Shown in pieces: positions 33,766-43,375 of a DNA stretch of 43,375 nt. This DNA comes from Desulfobacterales bacterium (lineage in GTDB: Bacteria; Desulfobacterota; Desulfobacteria; Desulfobacterales; Desulfobacteraceae). Where the stretch lies: NCBI GenBank assembly GCA_022361535.1, contig JAKSAU010000639.1:1-43375 (forward strand), read 5' to 3'. The translations under genes and the position numbers were made by a program. Every line of letters starts with the position of its first letter. Position 1 is the first letter of the stretch. The notes beneath the pieces are model-generated. The model saw only the letters and a program-made list of their open reading frames with translations, was not told where the DNA came from and searched no databases.

Positions 33766-34617
33766 ATGACCCCATCCCAAAATCATCTGAACCTTCTTTT
33801 CCCCCAGTGGCAAGGTTCCGGTCCTGTTAATGAACTCTTTTATGCTACACTGCAAGCGGCACATTTATGCACCAAAAAAACATTTACCCAAGTGCCAGTA
33901 ACTGAAACCGAGGAGCTTGACGTCTCAAATGGTGTGCTGGGATATGAGAGTATTTTATCCCAGATGCAATCGGCTGCCGAACTTGTCACACAGGCTGCCC
34001 CTGAAACCATATTGACCATTGGTGGCGACTGCGGCATCGAACCCGTACCGGTTTCCTATCTCAACAAACAACACAATGGAGATTTAACCCTTGTCTGGCT
34101 TGATGCACACGCCGATATGAATACACCTGCCACATCTCCTTCAGGCCATTTCCACGGCATGCCCTTGGCAACGCTCATGGGATTTGGTGACCAAAATATT
34201 TGCCAAACCTGCCTGAGTACCCTTGCGCCTGAACAGGTCATTTTGGCTGGTATCCGGACCCTGGATCCTGAAGAAAGACAACTCATCCAGTCTAAAAACA
34301 TATCCCTAGTCAGTGCCCGGGAAATCAATACCAATGTATCTGCCCTGATTAAAGCTATAAAAGAAAAAGGCAATACAGCTGTTTATATTCACATTGACCT
34401 TGATGTGCTTGATCCAAAAACTTATCCCTTTATCGGGCACCCGGAACCCGAAGGATTGAAGCAAAACACCCTTGAAAGAATGGTTGATGAAATAGATTCT
34501 GAATTTACCATAGCCGGGCTCGGTTTAATGGAATTTACCAGGTATCCTTTTGGAGAAAAGGACCAAGATTTAAGAGGGTTGGATGTTGTCCGGGCTCTGG
34601 CAGATCGAGTTTTTTAG
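33766..34617 (+). CDS. Arginase/agmatinase-family protein
   Basis: 283 residues. Metal-site motifs of the ureohydrolase family are LTIGGDCGIEPVPV, LVWLDAHADMNT and VYIHIDLDVLDPKTYP. The first motif has Cys where arginase and agmatinase have the metal-binding His (GGDH), while the Asp ligands of the other two remain. Some family branches carry GGDC, so this is not simply a broken gene; but the substrate (arginine, agmatine, formiminoglutamate or other) cannot be assigned. It is 23 bases after coaX and convergent with the GAF-PAS kinase. Confidence 0.85.
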   Translation: MTPSQNHLNLLFPQWQGSGPVNELFYATLQAAHLCTKKTFTQVPVTETEELDVSNGVLGYESILSQMQSAAELVTQAAPETILTIGGDCGIEPVPVSYLNKQHNGDLTLVWLDAHADMNTPATSPSGHFHGMPLATLMGFGDQNICQTCLSTLAPEQVILAGIRTLDPEERQLIQSKNISLVSAREINTNVSALIKAIKEKGNTAVYIHIDLDVLDPKTYPFIGHPEPEGLKQNTLERMVDEIDSEFTIAGLGLMEFTRYPFGEKDQDLRGLDVVRALADRVF

Positions 34618-34627
34618 TGCGATGATT

Positions 34628-36382
34628 TTAAGTTTCCCGGTTTGTTGAAGCTTGTATGGCTTCAGGCAGAAAAATATAAAAAATGGTTCCCCGCGAGGGT
34701 ATGCTTTCCACCTCAATGGCCCCCATATAATTTCTTATAATACCATGGGCAACAGCAAGACCCAGCCCAGCGTTACTGCCGTCCTTTTTGGTAGAAAAAT
34801 ACGGCTCAAAAATATGAGGCAGAACTTCAGCTGAAATACCGGGCCCGGTGTCTTTAACCCAAATGCGAATGTATTGGCCGGGCTTGATACCCAACCCGGT
34901 CAGTTCAGGTTCCAATTCAATGGATACCCGTTCGCCTCCAACTTCAATGGTGCCGGTTTCCATGACATGGGCCGCATTTGTGATCAGGTTCATGAGCACC
35001 TGGCGGACTCTGGTCTCTTCCACTTTGACCATTAAGGGCTCACCAAAAGAACGAAAATCAAGATTCAATGTCTTACCAATAGAGCCGCTTAGCAATTTTA
35101 TGGTTTTCCCTATAAGGACATTCATATCCAGCAAATGGGTCTCATGTTTGTCTTCACGGCCTATAGTGTAAAGCTTCTGGGCCAGGGCTTTGGCCTCTTT
35201 TGACGCTGTTATGACCTGTTCCAGATAGCCTGTAGCCGGATGATCATTTGGTAAAACAGTGCCGGCAAGGTCAGTATAGCTAAAAATTATGCTGAGCAGA
35301 TTATTGAAATCATGGGCCGTGCCACCGGCTAGAAGGCCTATGGATTCCATTTTTCGGGCCTGCCACAGCCGTTCTTCAAGGTCTTTTTTCTCAGCCTCTG
35401 CCCTTAATCGATCAGAGATGTCCCTGCCTATGATCAATGCACCTGAGCCTTCATCCGGGATGGATATGGGTACAATAGACAGTTCCAGCGCAACACGCAA
35501 ATCTGATTTAGCCTTTAAAAAAGCGTGCTCTACCCGTGGCTTGCTCTCATCAAAACGGATCAACTCACCATCCCCGCTTTCCAATATTTCATCTATCTGT
35601 GTGCCCTTTAAATCTTGCAAAGCAAAACCACCCAGAGAAAGACCATAGTTGTTTATATAAAGAATTTTACCCTTTTGAGAAACTGTCATGATCATGTCCT
35701 TGGCAGTTTCCGCAAGCAACCGATATTTTGTTTCGCTCTCTGTAAGGGCTTCTAGAGTTGTTTTATGAGCATTGACTTCATTTTTAAGAAATGCTTGAGA
35801 CCTGGATAATTGAGTTACTTTTTCTTCAAGGATGACGTTGGCAGACCTCAATTGATTGTATAGGTCATAACTTTCCAGGGCATTGGCACAATGGGTCATG
35901 AGAATGGACAACAGTTCAAAGGCCGCTTCCTGCACATCCCTGTCCTTACCGTCCAATACGGCAACACTCATTCCCCGTACCCGGGATACTGTTGCCAAAA
36001 CATGAAAAAGAAAATGGTCAGAATAATCTTTTGAAGCTGCTGTTATAGGTTTCTTCTCAAGTACTGCCCGCGAGAATGTCCCATCATCAATAAAGTGTTC
36101 CAACTCAGATTGAATTGATGCTTTTTCAGATTCCGGAAAACAGGTAAATAAAGCAAAATCTGATGAATCTTCATCCACAAGATAAAAAGCAAGACTTTTT
36201 ACTTGAATAATTTTTTCAACCTGGTTCCGGCATTTTTCCAAAATCATGCTAGGATCTTTAATCCGGTTGATGCTTTCCTGAAATCCGCCAAGCTCACGGA
36301 CGACCTCAAGGGTTCTGATCCTGGACCGTTTCTCTTTTTCCAGGTAGGCAAGCCTTTGTTCTATATTGTTTGTATTATCCAT
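34628..36382 (-). CDS. GAF-PAS sensor histidine kinase (soluble)
   Basis: 584 residues, no membrane helices. A GAF-type domain (about 40-190, ICRN-like opening RNQVEKIIQVKSLAFYLVDE), a coiled coil (about 190-215), PAS (about 215-330, ending GALIIGRDISDR), HisKA with the acceptor His in LAGGTAHDFNNLLS (about 356) and ATPase (NLITNAAHVM, DTGPGI, NAGLGLAVAHG). No receiver domain. Its ATG lies eight bases inside the end of the HDOD gene, so the two are translationally coupled and probably act in one signalling path. Confidence 0.92.
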   Translation of the reverse strand: MDNTNNIEQRLAYLEKEKRSRIRTLEVVRELGGFQESINRIKDPSMILEKCRNQVEKIIQVKSLAFYLVDEDSSDFALFTCFPESEKASIQSELEHFIDDGTFSRAVLEKKPITAASKDYSDHFLFHVLATVSRVRGMSVAVLDGKDRDVQEAAFELLSILMTHCANALESYDLYNQLRSANVILEEKVTQLSRSQAFLKNEVNAHKTTLEALTESETKYRLLAETAKDMIMTVSQKGKILYINNYGLSLGGFALQDLKGTQIDEILESGDGELIRFDESKPRVEHAFLKAKSDLRVALELSIVPISIPDEGSGALIIGRDISDRLRAEAEKKDLEERLWQARKMESIGLLAGGTAHDFNNLLSIIFSYTDLAGTVLPNDHPATGYLEQVITASKEAKALAQKLYTIGREDKHETHLLDMNVLIGKTIKLLSGSIGKTLNLDFRSFGEPLMVKVEETRVRQVLMNLITNAAHVMETGTIEVGGERVSIELEPELTGLGIKPGQYIRIWVKDTGPGISAEVLPHIFEPYFSTKKDGSNAGLGLAVAHGIIRNYMGAIEVESIPSRGTIFYIFLPEAIQASTNRET

Positions 36383-37598
36383 AAAAAAACCTTACGGCCT
36401 CAGAGACCTGGCGGTCTGTCTGGCGGATTACCGGCTCAAGAGTTCCTGTAGAAATTGCCATTGCTGCCCATGCATTTTTGTTCAATTTTGGTAGAAGGAT
36501 TTCACCGGAGAAACCAATTCCAAGTACGGATACCATCCAGTTCGAAAAATATACCACAGCAACTTCTTTGTCCGGTGTCTCTTTGAATCCCTTATGGTGA
36601 TCCCTTATCAGACCTGAGATCCGGGGAGAAAAATTCCAAGTATCTGCCAGCTGGCTTCCGAATAGGGCATGATCGATATCAAATAGACCTGGTTCAATTT
36701 TATCAAGGGATAGCTTTAACTTTCCGGATTTGCCCAGGGCTGCCATAGCAGCTTTGGGAAAATGAGTTAAAAAGATCAAGCGCCCGATATCATGGAGCAA
36801 ACCGCCAATAAAAACCCGCTCCCCGTCTACCTCTGGTATATGGGTCGCCAAGTTCCTTGCCATAACAGCACATCCCAGGCTGTGACGCCAAAATGCTTCC
36901 ATATCAAGTGCTTCCCCGGGCATTTCTTTAAAATAATTAATTACTGTGATCCCCAGTGCCAGGGTGCATATTTGATGAGTCCCGAGAGTTAAAGCAGCAT
37001 CGATCAATGAATCTATTTCTTCCGGAACCCCATAAAATGCTGAGTTCACAATTTTTAACAGGGTGGCGGACAAACTGGTATCTTTACTTACGATATCGGC
37101 GATTTCTTTTCCCGAGCAGGCTGGATCTTTGATGGCAGCACTGATTTCAGAATAAATTTGCGGCAACGCAGGCAGACTGACCTTATCCTCCAGCAAAGCT
37201 TGAGGATCAACTTTGTTGCCATCCCATCGCGAGATTAGATTAGCCGGATTTGCTTTTAGCCTGGCTTCCAGAGTCTCAATTCTTTCAGGATGTTTTGCAA
37301 ACCACTCTTTGGCCAAGTCTGAAATTTCACTGATGACAGGGTCTTTTATGGAATTATATTTGAACCGTTGCCGTATAAACCGGTCTATCTTTGCTTCATT
37401 TTCCCCACCCTTTTCCCGGACATTATCCTTGCTGCCCTCCTCCACAGAGATTTCGGGAATGCCCCACATCTTTAAAATCCGAAGTTCGTTTTTTCCAAGC
37501 AAGGTGCCTGCACTCATAAGATGCCGGCCATCTTTGTTTTTAACATTCTCGGCCAACACCATACCTGGAGCCGCTTTAAATAGGTTAACCAGTTTCAT
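36375..37598 (-). CDS. HDOD-domain signalling protein
   Basis: 407 residues. The N-terminal module (about 1-55, VNLFKAAPGMVLAENVKNKDGRHLMSAGTLL) resembles the one found before HD-GYP/HDOD domains. The HDOD domain (about 130-340) shows LPALPQIYSEI, IVSKDTSLSATLLKIVNSAFYG, LGTHQICTLAL and FIGGLLHDIGRLIF. HDOD proteins lack phosphodiesterase activity in most cases and act as signalling adaptors. It overlaps the kinase gene by eight bases and follows pbpC after 66 bases. Confidence 0.9.
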   Translation of the reverse strand: MKLVNLFKAAPGMVLAENVKNKDGRHLMSAGTLLGKNELRILKMWGIPEISVEEGSKDNVREKGGENEAKIDRFIRQRFKYNSIKDPVISEISDLAKEWFAKHPERIETLEARLKANPANLISRWDGNKVDPQALLEDKVSLPALPQIYSEISAAIKDPACSGKEIADIVSKDTSLSATLLKIVNSAFYGVPEEIDSLIDAALTLGTHQICTLALGITVINYFKEMPGEALDMEAFWRHSLGCAVMARNLATHIPEVDGERVFIGGLLHDIGRLIFLTHFPKAAMAALGKSGKLKLSLDKIEPGLFDIDHALFGSQLADTWNFSPRISGLIRDHHKGFKETPDKEVAVVYFSNWMVSVLGIGFSGEILLPKLNKNAWAAMAISTGTLEPVIRQTDRQVSEAVRFFYG

Positions 37599-37664
37599 TT
37601 ACGATTTTATCCGTTTTCTTAGAATCTATGATAAAGTCTAATTTATATGAATTCTGGATACGGG

Positions 37665-40064
37665 TCAACCTGAAGGCGGTGTTGTTTGCAAAGCAATTAC
37701 TTTAAAACTCACCTTGTCAAAACTGCCTGTTTCATCCACCACCGCAAGTTGATAACTCCCGGGATCAGGCATAGGTATGGACAAGACCTGCGAATTTGCA
37801 GCACCTGGCAAAGCACGCTGGTTCAAGAACCACGTCTTTCGCCCCCTTCCTCCCAAAGCTCTTAAAGGAATGGAAACCCTTGAATTTTCTCCTGGCTGAA
37901 GACTTAGTATGCTCTTATCGCTAACCGAGATAATCCGTATCCTGGGCAAAGATATCGGTGCAAGGTTTGGACACAGGTTAGAATCTTTGGGAAGAATGGC
38001 TGCCCTGCGCCATTGAACCGGAATAAACGGTTCTGCCTGCCAGGGCCAGAGCACCACAGATTTTTTTTTCTGGCCGCCGCATGAAGGAGTTGCCCTCAAC
38101 CCATCTTCATCCACCCAAAAAGACCGAATCAAAGAAGCGTTCAACCCACGTTCACCGGTCATTGTCATTGGGATCTTTTGGTCAAGAATCCAAGCCTTGT
38201 GGTTTCGTGCACAAGCCCCTGCGCCCCGGTCCCTGATGTGTGGTGCCGCAAGTCCTGAGGGCCAGCAAATATCCTCTTGGGTTACCGTATCAGGCTTTTG
38301 GTAGCTGTCCGAAGAATAATCCAGGCTTTCCATAACCTGGGACAATAGAGGCAGAGCTGTAATACCACCGTATTGCCCGGGAGAAGGTGACCCATCCGGT
38401 CGGCCGACCCAAACCCCGACGGTATAGTCCCCTTGCAGGCCAATAGCCCATGCATCCCTGAAACCGTAACTGGTTCCGGTTTTCCATGCAAGCCGCCCCT
38501 GGCCGGATAACCTGGCAATTCCTTCCTGGCCAGGCAAAGGCCGGGACATCATCTCCCGGATAATGTACGCGGCACCGGGGCTCATAAGATACCTTTCCCG
38601 AATCGGATCAGATTTTTTCAGTCTGGAGCGTATTGCAACCCCACCCCGGCCTAAGGCAGTATACAAGGTGACAAGGGATTCCAGCGTGGTGCCTACCCCA
38701 CCCAGGGCCATGGAAAGATTTGGCGGTCCTGCAAACTCAAAGCGTGCACCGGCATTTTTTAATTGGTCATGGAACCGGCCCGGCCCATAAACATCAAGGA
38801 CCTGTACTGCAGGAAGATTCAATGAATCCCGCAAGGCTTCTACAACTGTTACAGGCCCTGAAAATCCACGGGTAAAATTTCCCGGATCATAGGGTTTGCC
38901 AAATCTTGGTACATCCAGAAGCAATGAATGAGAATGGATCAGTCCCTCATCAATGGCCAGACCATAAATAAAAGGCTTAAGCGCAGATCCAGGCGATCTT
39001 AAGGCTTGTACCATGTCCACATGCCCTTGGCGAGTGGAGTTAAGAAAGTCTGCAGACCCAGCATACACTTGCATTTCCATGGTCTTATGGTTCACAACAA
39101 GTACTGCTCCGGACTGCTTGGGCGGAAGCCCTGACATATATGCTTTGAGCAGCCCGGACACGTGCATTTGAAGATCTGCATCCAGCAAGGAATGGATGAC
39201 CTCTGATCCCGGCATCGTTTTTTTCAGACGCCGGGCAGCAAGCGGTGCCCCCATGGGATTGGCAAACCGGAACGGGACAACCGGTTCTAATTTTGCTGCA
39301 TCGATGTCCTCGCTTGTCCATTTCCCGAATCGGGACATCCGGTCTAACACCTTGTTACGAGCGTTTTCAGCTTGTTCGGGATGACGGTCAGGCCTGTACC
39401 TTGACGGCGCTTGGGGAAGGACAGCCATCAGAGCTGCCTCGGCATGGGTCAACTCTTGGGCATCCCTTCCCAACCAGGTATAACTTGCTGCCCTGACGCC
39501 CTCAATATTGGCGCCAAACGGGGCATGGGTCAGGTAAAGCCCTAATATCTCATCTTTGGTAAGGTGATATTCCAGTTGAAGGGCTCTGAACATCTGTAAA
39601 AACTTTACCCCGAGTCTGGAAAGAAAGCTTTTTGGCCTAGCTGTATCCTTTTCAAGTATCCTAGCAACCTGCATGGTCAGCGTTGATCCGCCGGACACCA
39701 CGCGACCCTGGGATAGGTTCTGGAACATGGCACGGGCCAAAGACAAGAGGTTAATCCCTGGGTGGTAATAAAACCATTTGTCTTCATAAGTCAGTAGCGC
39801 CTGAAGGTAAAGAGGGGAAACCTGGTTGGGCCTTGCAGGAAACCGCCAAATCCCATTGGTGTCGGCAAATGCCCTTAAAGGGATTTGATTCTTATCCACC
39901 ACAATGGTTGATACCGGGCGCTCTGTCAGGTTCAATGGAAAACATTTATCCAGAATATAACCGGACAGGGTTCCCAATATCAGCAAAAACAAGAAAGCCA
40001 GACCAATACGCTTGGCTTTGTCTGGGTTTGTCACCGGATTCTTTTTTCCTTTTTGCCCGGGCAT
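37665..40064 (-). CDS. pbpC: Penicillin-binding protein 1C (glycosyltransferase/transpeptidase)
   Basis: 799 residues. One membrane helix (about 20-40), then the GT51 glycosyltransferase: catalytic Glu about 93 in TYEDKWFYYHPG, and GGSTLTMQVARIL. The transpeptidase has SALK (active Ser about 360), SLN and KTG (about 527, AWKTGTSYG). The C-terminal 100 residues are the BiPBP_C beta domain. It builds peptidoglycan on the periplasmic side of the inner membrane. The ATG follows the alpha-2-macroglobulin stop with no gap and without a clear ribosome-binding site, so translation is probably coupled. This pairing is widespread in Gram-negative bacteria. Confidence 0.95.
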   Translation of the reverse strand: MPGQKGKKNPVTNPDKAKRIGLAFLFLLILGTLSGYILDKCFPLNLTERPVSTIVVDKNQIPLRAFADTNGIWRFPARPNQVSPLYLQALLTYEDKWFYYHPGINLLSLARAMFQNLSQGRVVSGGSTLTMQVARILEKDTARPKSFLSRLGVKFLQMFRALQLEYHLTKDEILGLYLTHAPFGANIEGVRAASYTWLGRDAQELTHAEAALMAVLPQAPSRYRPDRHPEQAENARNKVLDRMSRFGKWTSEDIDAAKLEPVVPFRFANPMGAPLAARRLKKTMPGSEVIHSLLDADLQMHVSGLLKAYMSGLPPKQSGAVLVVNHKTMEMQVYAGSADFLNSTRQGHVDMVQALRSPGSALKPFIYGLAIDEGLIHSHSLLLDVPRFGKPYDPGNFTRGFSGPVTVVEALRDSLNLPAVQVLDVYGPGRFHDQLKNAGARFEFAGPPNLSMALGGVGTTLESLVTLYTALGRGGVAIRSRLKKSDPIRERYLMSPGAAYIIREMMSRPLPGQEGIARLSGQGRLAWKTGTSYGFRDAWAIGLQGDYTVGVWVGRPDGSPSPGQYGGITALPLLSQVMESLDYSSDSYQKPDTVTQEDICWPSGLAAPHIRDRGAGACARNHKAWILDQKIPMTMTGERGLNASLIRSFWVDEDGLRATPSCGGQKKKSVVLWPWQAEPFIPVQWRRAAILPKDSNLCPNLAPISLPRIRIISVSDKSILSLQPGENSRVSIPLRALGGRGRKTWFLNQRALPGAANSQVLSIPMPDPGSYQLAVVDETGSFDKVSFKVIALQTTPPSG

Positions 40065-43000
40065 CTACTTGTCGGGCTGGGGTTCTGTCACCATCATCTG
40101 AGAAATGGTGTTGCCGACACCCCTGATATAAGGCCGGTACATATCTTCTACAAGGGACGGGGGCACCTTAAACTGGCCCGGACTGACCACACGCGCCGCA
40201 TAAAAAATCCGGCAGGTCTGACGGGAACGCAGTTCTAGTGCAGCGACAAACCTGTCATCCCTGAACTCGGTGTGGGTGGTTACATACTGCTGCTGCCAGG
40301 TTTGAATCGTTTTTTTATCGACCTTTACCTCGTCAATGATGAACGCTCCGGACAGATTAGGATCTTCCAGTTCCATGCCTGCCGGGATCATATCAACCAC
40401 CAGGGCATGGGGCATCTGCTTTTCTGGCTTTACGACCAACTCCACGATCACCCTGTCTCCGGAAGTCACCTTTGAAATATCCATGGGCTTGCCCTTGGTA
40501 TCAAGGAAGCGCCTGGTGATTTGGACTCCTTTTGAGTGGGGCTTGGGGGCGGTATTGGGATATCCTGATAACACAAGGTCAATATAGAGATCTGATGAAC
40601 CGGTATTTTTGACATCAAATCCCTTTGCAGCAGTGCCTCTGGTAAATACAACCTGGCCGATTTTGTCCCCGGCATATACTCCGGTTTCCCCCCCCACGGT
40701 CACGTCAGCATTCCAGTGTCCGGCAGGAGCTGAAAGTTTTGCGGCACCTGCCATCACCAGGCTGTTCCGCTCCTGGGTGGAGAGCCATTCTCTTTCTGCC
40801 AAAGCTGCATTCAGTTCATGAAGGAATAGCGCCCTGTATCTGTATTCCGGGAAGTAGGAAGACACATAGTAATAGGCCGCAGCAAAATCCCGGACAGAGG
40901 AACCATAATCTCCTCCATACATTCTTGAATCCCGCTGAGTTTTAATGGCTTTATCAAATGCTTGCTCTGCCTTGTGACGGTCTCCGGCCAGTCCTAAAGC
41001 CACACCGGCCTGGGCCAGACCCAATGGCCCGATACCATGTTTATCAACATAAGCATAAACGCTCCTTGCATCTCCCAAAGACAAAGAGCCAATCCGGGCC
41101 AGGACAAATGCCGCATAGGCCCTTGTTGCAGCCCTGACTGTATTCTGTTTTACATATCTTGGATATGGAATAGTAGTGGGTCTTCGTACATATCCTGTAA
41201 GACGCTGTATCGCTTTTTTCACAGCCGATTCGGGCACCTCATATCCTGCGTCATTGGCTTCGGCCATAAAATGGGTGGCATAAGCGGTAAGCCATGGACT
41301 TTCAGGGCTTTTGGCACTCCAGAGCCCAAATCCGCCCGAGCTTTTCTGCTTTTCCATAAGGCGCTGGATACCGATGCTGATTTTCTTTGCAGTAACCTCA
41401 GAAGTGCCCGAGGCGACACCCAGCTTGTCAAACTGGTCTTTTGAAAGCAGGACATGGGGAAACAGCCCTGATACGGTTTGTTCCAGACATCCGTATGGAT
41501 AAGCCATCAAACGGCTTACATGGTCGGCCAGATTAATTGGCGGATCAGTTCCAAGCCCTGCCTGTACAGCCACAGTTCCGGAAACCAGGCTTTCCAGGGC
41601 TGAACGGTCCAGCGTGAAAAGTTCACCTGGGGCCAGCATTTTTTTCCAATTCCGTGTCAAGGGCGGATACGGCGACCGGGTTTCTAAAAACCAGGACTTG
41701 ACCAACTCACGGGTACCTCCCTCGGCCTTTATCCCTTTGACCCGGCAGGAAATTTGCGCCCGGCCTCTGGCTGCTCCAGCAATTACAGGCAGGCTGATTT
41801 TTGACCTGTCACCAGGAGCCAGTGAAATTATTTTACCGGACAAATTTTCTTTTAAGGAAATCGGACCAAAAATCTCGGTTTCAAGGGTAAGGGACTGATG
41901 CATATCAGTGAGGTTATGAAGTTCCAGCATGACCTGGGAATGATCACCGTTTGAAAGAAATCTGGGCATGGTAGCCTGAACCACGATGGGAGAGGCAAGA
42001 ATCATCTCCCGATCTGATGAGCCAAACTCCTGATCCGTATGGGCTACAGCCATGAGCCGAAGACGTCCGTCAAAATCCGGTATATTGAGTTGGAAAACAG
42101 CCCGTCCCTTGTCATCCGTTTGAACGGCTTTTTGGTGTATGGCCACAATCTGCACATCAGTAGAAGGCCTGTCTCCCCCCCGGGTCAGGGAAGGGGCATC
42201 GCCGCCGAATCGTTGTTTTGCATATCCTCCGTCAACCGCTTCAATTAGTTTTTGATAAATATCCTGGAGTTGGGGACTGTATTTGCGATTCTGGAAAAAA
42301 TACCCAAAGGGATCCGGGGTTTCAAACCCTGAAAGATTGAGAATACCGACATCTACCGCTGCCAGGGTAACCAGAGCAGCGTCCGGGGCCGTTGCTGAAG
42401 CGCTTTTAAGTTCCACAGCCACTTCCACAACCTGGTTTGGCTCTGTTTTATCAGGCGCCAGAATGGTCACATCCAGACGACGGTCACTACGGTCAAGGGG
42501 AAGCGGTATCAACCCGACAGACCGTTTGGGTAATTTAGAATTCCGGCTTTGCCCAGGCCTAACTATCAACGCTGCCACATGGAGATCATGACGGTTCCAG
42601 GACGGATCTATGGGTATCTCAAACGCCTTTCCTTCAGGCGGTATGGAAATCGGCAATGTAAACAGATTCTCTGCCCCGTCAACAAATAAATATCCTTGTC
42701 CACCCTCTGGTGCTTTGACCATTACTTTTGCAGTATCCCCGGCTTTATAAGCTTTCTTGTTCAGGGTTAAATCTACCCGGTCAGGCCGGTTCATTGCCCC
42801 CTGGCCTTTGCCTTGGGGCCGCCAGCCAGCCCAGACATCAAAAGAAGACGTCAACCCGGTGGCAGGATTGGCAATTTCAAGACGGTAGCCACCCCATTTA
42901 ACAGGCATATCAACGCTGGCTTTGCCCTGGTCCGGGATATCCAAATCAAACCGGTCTATTGTGTAAAACTGGCTGTTGGACCCCCAATGCCAATCACCGT

Positions 43001-43375
43001 TTTTGAATTCCCAATAGTATTCCCGGTGCTCCCGGATAACAGTTGCTTTCAATCCTGTTGCGCCAGCCAGATTACCTTGAGAATCGGCCATGACAACCTC
43101 AAATTGTGCCGTATCGTTATAGGGTACCTGGTCCGGATCTTCTTTTGTACCGGATATATTTCTAATCCCTACAAGTTTTTCAGCCGGCCAAACCTGCCAG
43201 GAAGCATTTCTGACCACAGGTCTGCCGCCGGAATCGTAAAGGCTGATATTGGCAGTAACCCAGTGGGGGGATGTTACGGATATCCATTGGTTGTCCACAT
43301 CAATTCGGCCTTTTCCCGTGTCATCAAGGCGGGTGTCATCTGTTTCATAGGAAGTATCAATCAAATTTTGAACAC
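40065..43375 (-). CDS. Bacterial alpha-2-macroglobulin (YfhM-type), 5' end cut off
   Basis: The frame is open to the right edge (about 1,103 codons seen); the family is about 1,600-1,900 residues, so the N-terminal MG domains and signal peptide lie outside. Visible parts: MG domains, bait-region area (around DRPSTDVQIVAIHQKAVQTDDKG), and the thioester motif GCLEQT (about residue 625 of the fragment) with Cys and Gln intact, followed by the alpha-helical thioester domain (about 600-870) and C-terminal MG10-type domain. It traps proteases in the periplasm and guards cell-wall repair with PbpC. A TTG at 43364 is only an internal Leu codon. Confidence 0.94.
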   Translation of the reverse strand, partial: VQNLIDTSYETDDTRLDDTGKGRIDVDNQWISVTSPHWVTANISLYDSGGRPVVRNASWQVWPAEKLVGIRNISGTKEDPDQVPYNDTAQFEVVMADSQGNLAGATGLKATVIREHREYYWEFKNGDWHWGSNSQFYTIDRFDLDIPDQGKASVDMPVKWGGYRLEIANPATGLTSSFDVWAGWRPQGKGQGAMNRPDRVDLTLNKKAYKAGDTAKVMVKAPEGGQGYLFVDGAENLFTLPISIPPEGKAFEIPIDPSWNRHDLHVAALIVRPGQSRNSKLPKRSVGLIPLPLDRSDRRLDVTILAPDKTEPNQVVEVAVELKSASATAPDAALVTLAAVDVGILNLSGFETPDPFGYFFQNRKYSPQLQDIYQKLIEAVDGGYAKQRFGGDAPSLTRGGDRPSTDVQIVAIHQKAVQTDDKGRAVFQLNIPDFDGRLRLMAVAHTDQEFGSSDREMILASPIVVQATMPRFLSNGDHSQVMLELHNLTDMHQSLTLETEIFGPISLKENLSGKIISLAPGDRSKISLPVIAGAARGRAQISCRVKGIKAEGGTRELVKSWFLETRSPYPPLTRNWKKMLAPGELFTLDRSALESLVSGTVAVQAGLGTDPPINLADHVSRLMAYPYGCLEQTVSGLFPHVLLSKDQFDKLGVASGTSEVTAKKISIGIQRLMEKQKSSGGFGLWSAKSPESPWLTAYATHFMAEANDAGYEVPESAVKKAIQRLTGYVRRPTTIPYPRYVKQNTVRAATRAYAAFVLARIGSLSLGDARSVYAYVDKHGIGPLGLAQAGVALGLAGDRHKAEQAFDKAIKTQRDSRMYGGDYGSSVRDFAAAYYYVSSYFPEYRYRALFLHELNAALAEREWLSTQERNSLVMAGAAKLSAPAGHWNADVTVGGETGVYAGDKIGQVVFTRGTAAKGFDVKNTGSSDLYIDLVLSGYPNTAPKPHSKGVQITRRFLDTKGKPMDISKVTSGDRVIVELVVKPEKQMPHALVVDMIPAGMELEDPNLSGAFIIDEVKVDKKTIQTWQQQYVTTHTEFRDDRFVAALELRSRQTCRIFYAARVVSPGQFKVPPSLVEDMYRPYIRGVGNTISQMMVTEPQPDK

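Noticed and set aside
43362..43364. TTG as a start for the alpha-2-macroglobulin gene
   Set aside because: The frame stays open to the window edge and the family is several hundred residues longer, so this is an internal Leu codon.

Overview
The window looks like a chromosome segment of an anaerobic, sulfate-reducer-type deltaproteobacterium (Desulfobacterota, probably Desulfobacterales). This is an inference from gene content: a non-pyrrolysine MttB-family methyltransferase, a futalosine-pathway menaquinone gene (mqnD), many PAS/GAF histidine kinases (one with a Cys-rich PAS domain), an Isf-type iron-sulfur flavoprotein, and the tilS-ftsH-folP-ybbR gene order. No rRNA, tRNA, phage, insertion sequence or CRISPR array was recognised.

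Positions 1-10000 hold a likely quaternary-amine module. It comprises an MttB-type methyltransferase (cut by the left edge), a divergent M20 amidohydrolase, a four-gene OpuC/OsmF-type betaine ABC transporter, and two tandem RpiR/SIS regulators. Five copies of an (A/T)3-TGTAACAA box lie only in the control regions of mttB/M20, rpiR1 and rpiR2. A CTTGTCAAG dyad is shared by the mttB and transporter upstream regions. Together they suggest one small regulon, which is the most interesting signal here. A membrane-anchored protein of unknown function and a RuvC-fold protein sit inside this block.

Positions 10000-24300 are a mosaic: an unknown bitopic membrane protein, an Fsr-like MFS exporter divergent from an AraC regulator, a Cys-rich PAS histidine kinase, a class-III PLP enzyme resembling PbfA, a radical SAM protein, a double-Cache hybrid kinase coupled to a REC-PAS-kinase, and an HAD/GNAT/Isf-flavoprotein operon.

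Positions 24300-27100 hold a PilB/GspE-type ATPase with an unusual chain of about eight MshEN-like modules, followed by a 420-base gap with a clean inverted repeat.

Positions 27100-34620 are a forward housekeeping run: mqnD, tilS, ftsH, folP, ybbR/cdaR-like, coaX and an arginase-family enzyme. The cyclic-di-AMP synthase gene cdaA, often found between folP and ybbR, is absent.

Positions 34620-43375 are reverse-strand: a bacterial alpha-2-macroglobulin (cut by the right edge), its usual partner pbpC, an HDOD protein and a GAF-PAS histidine kinase overlapping it.
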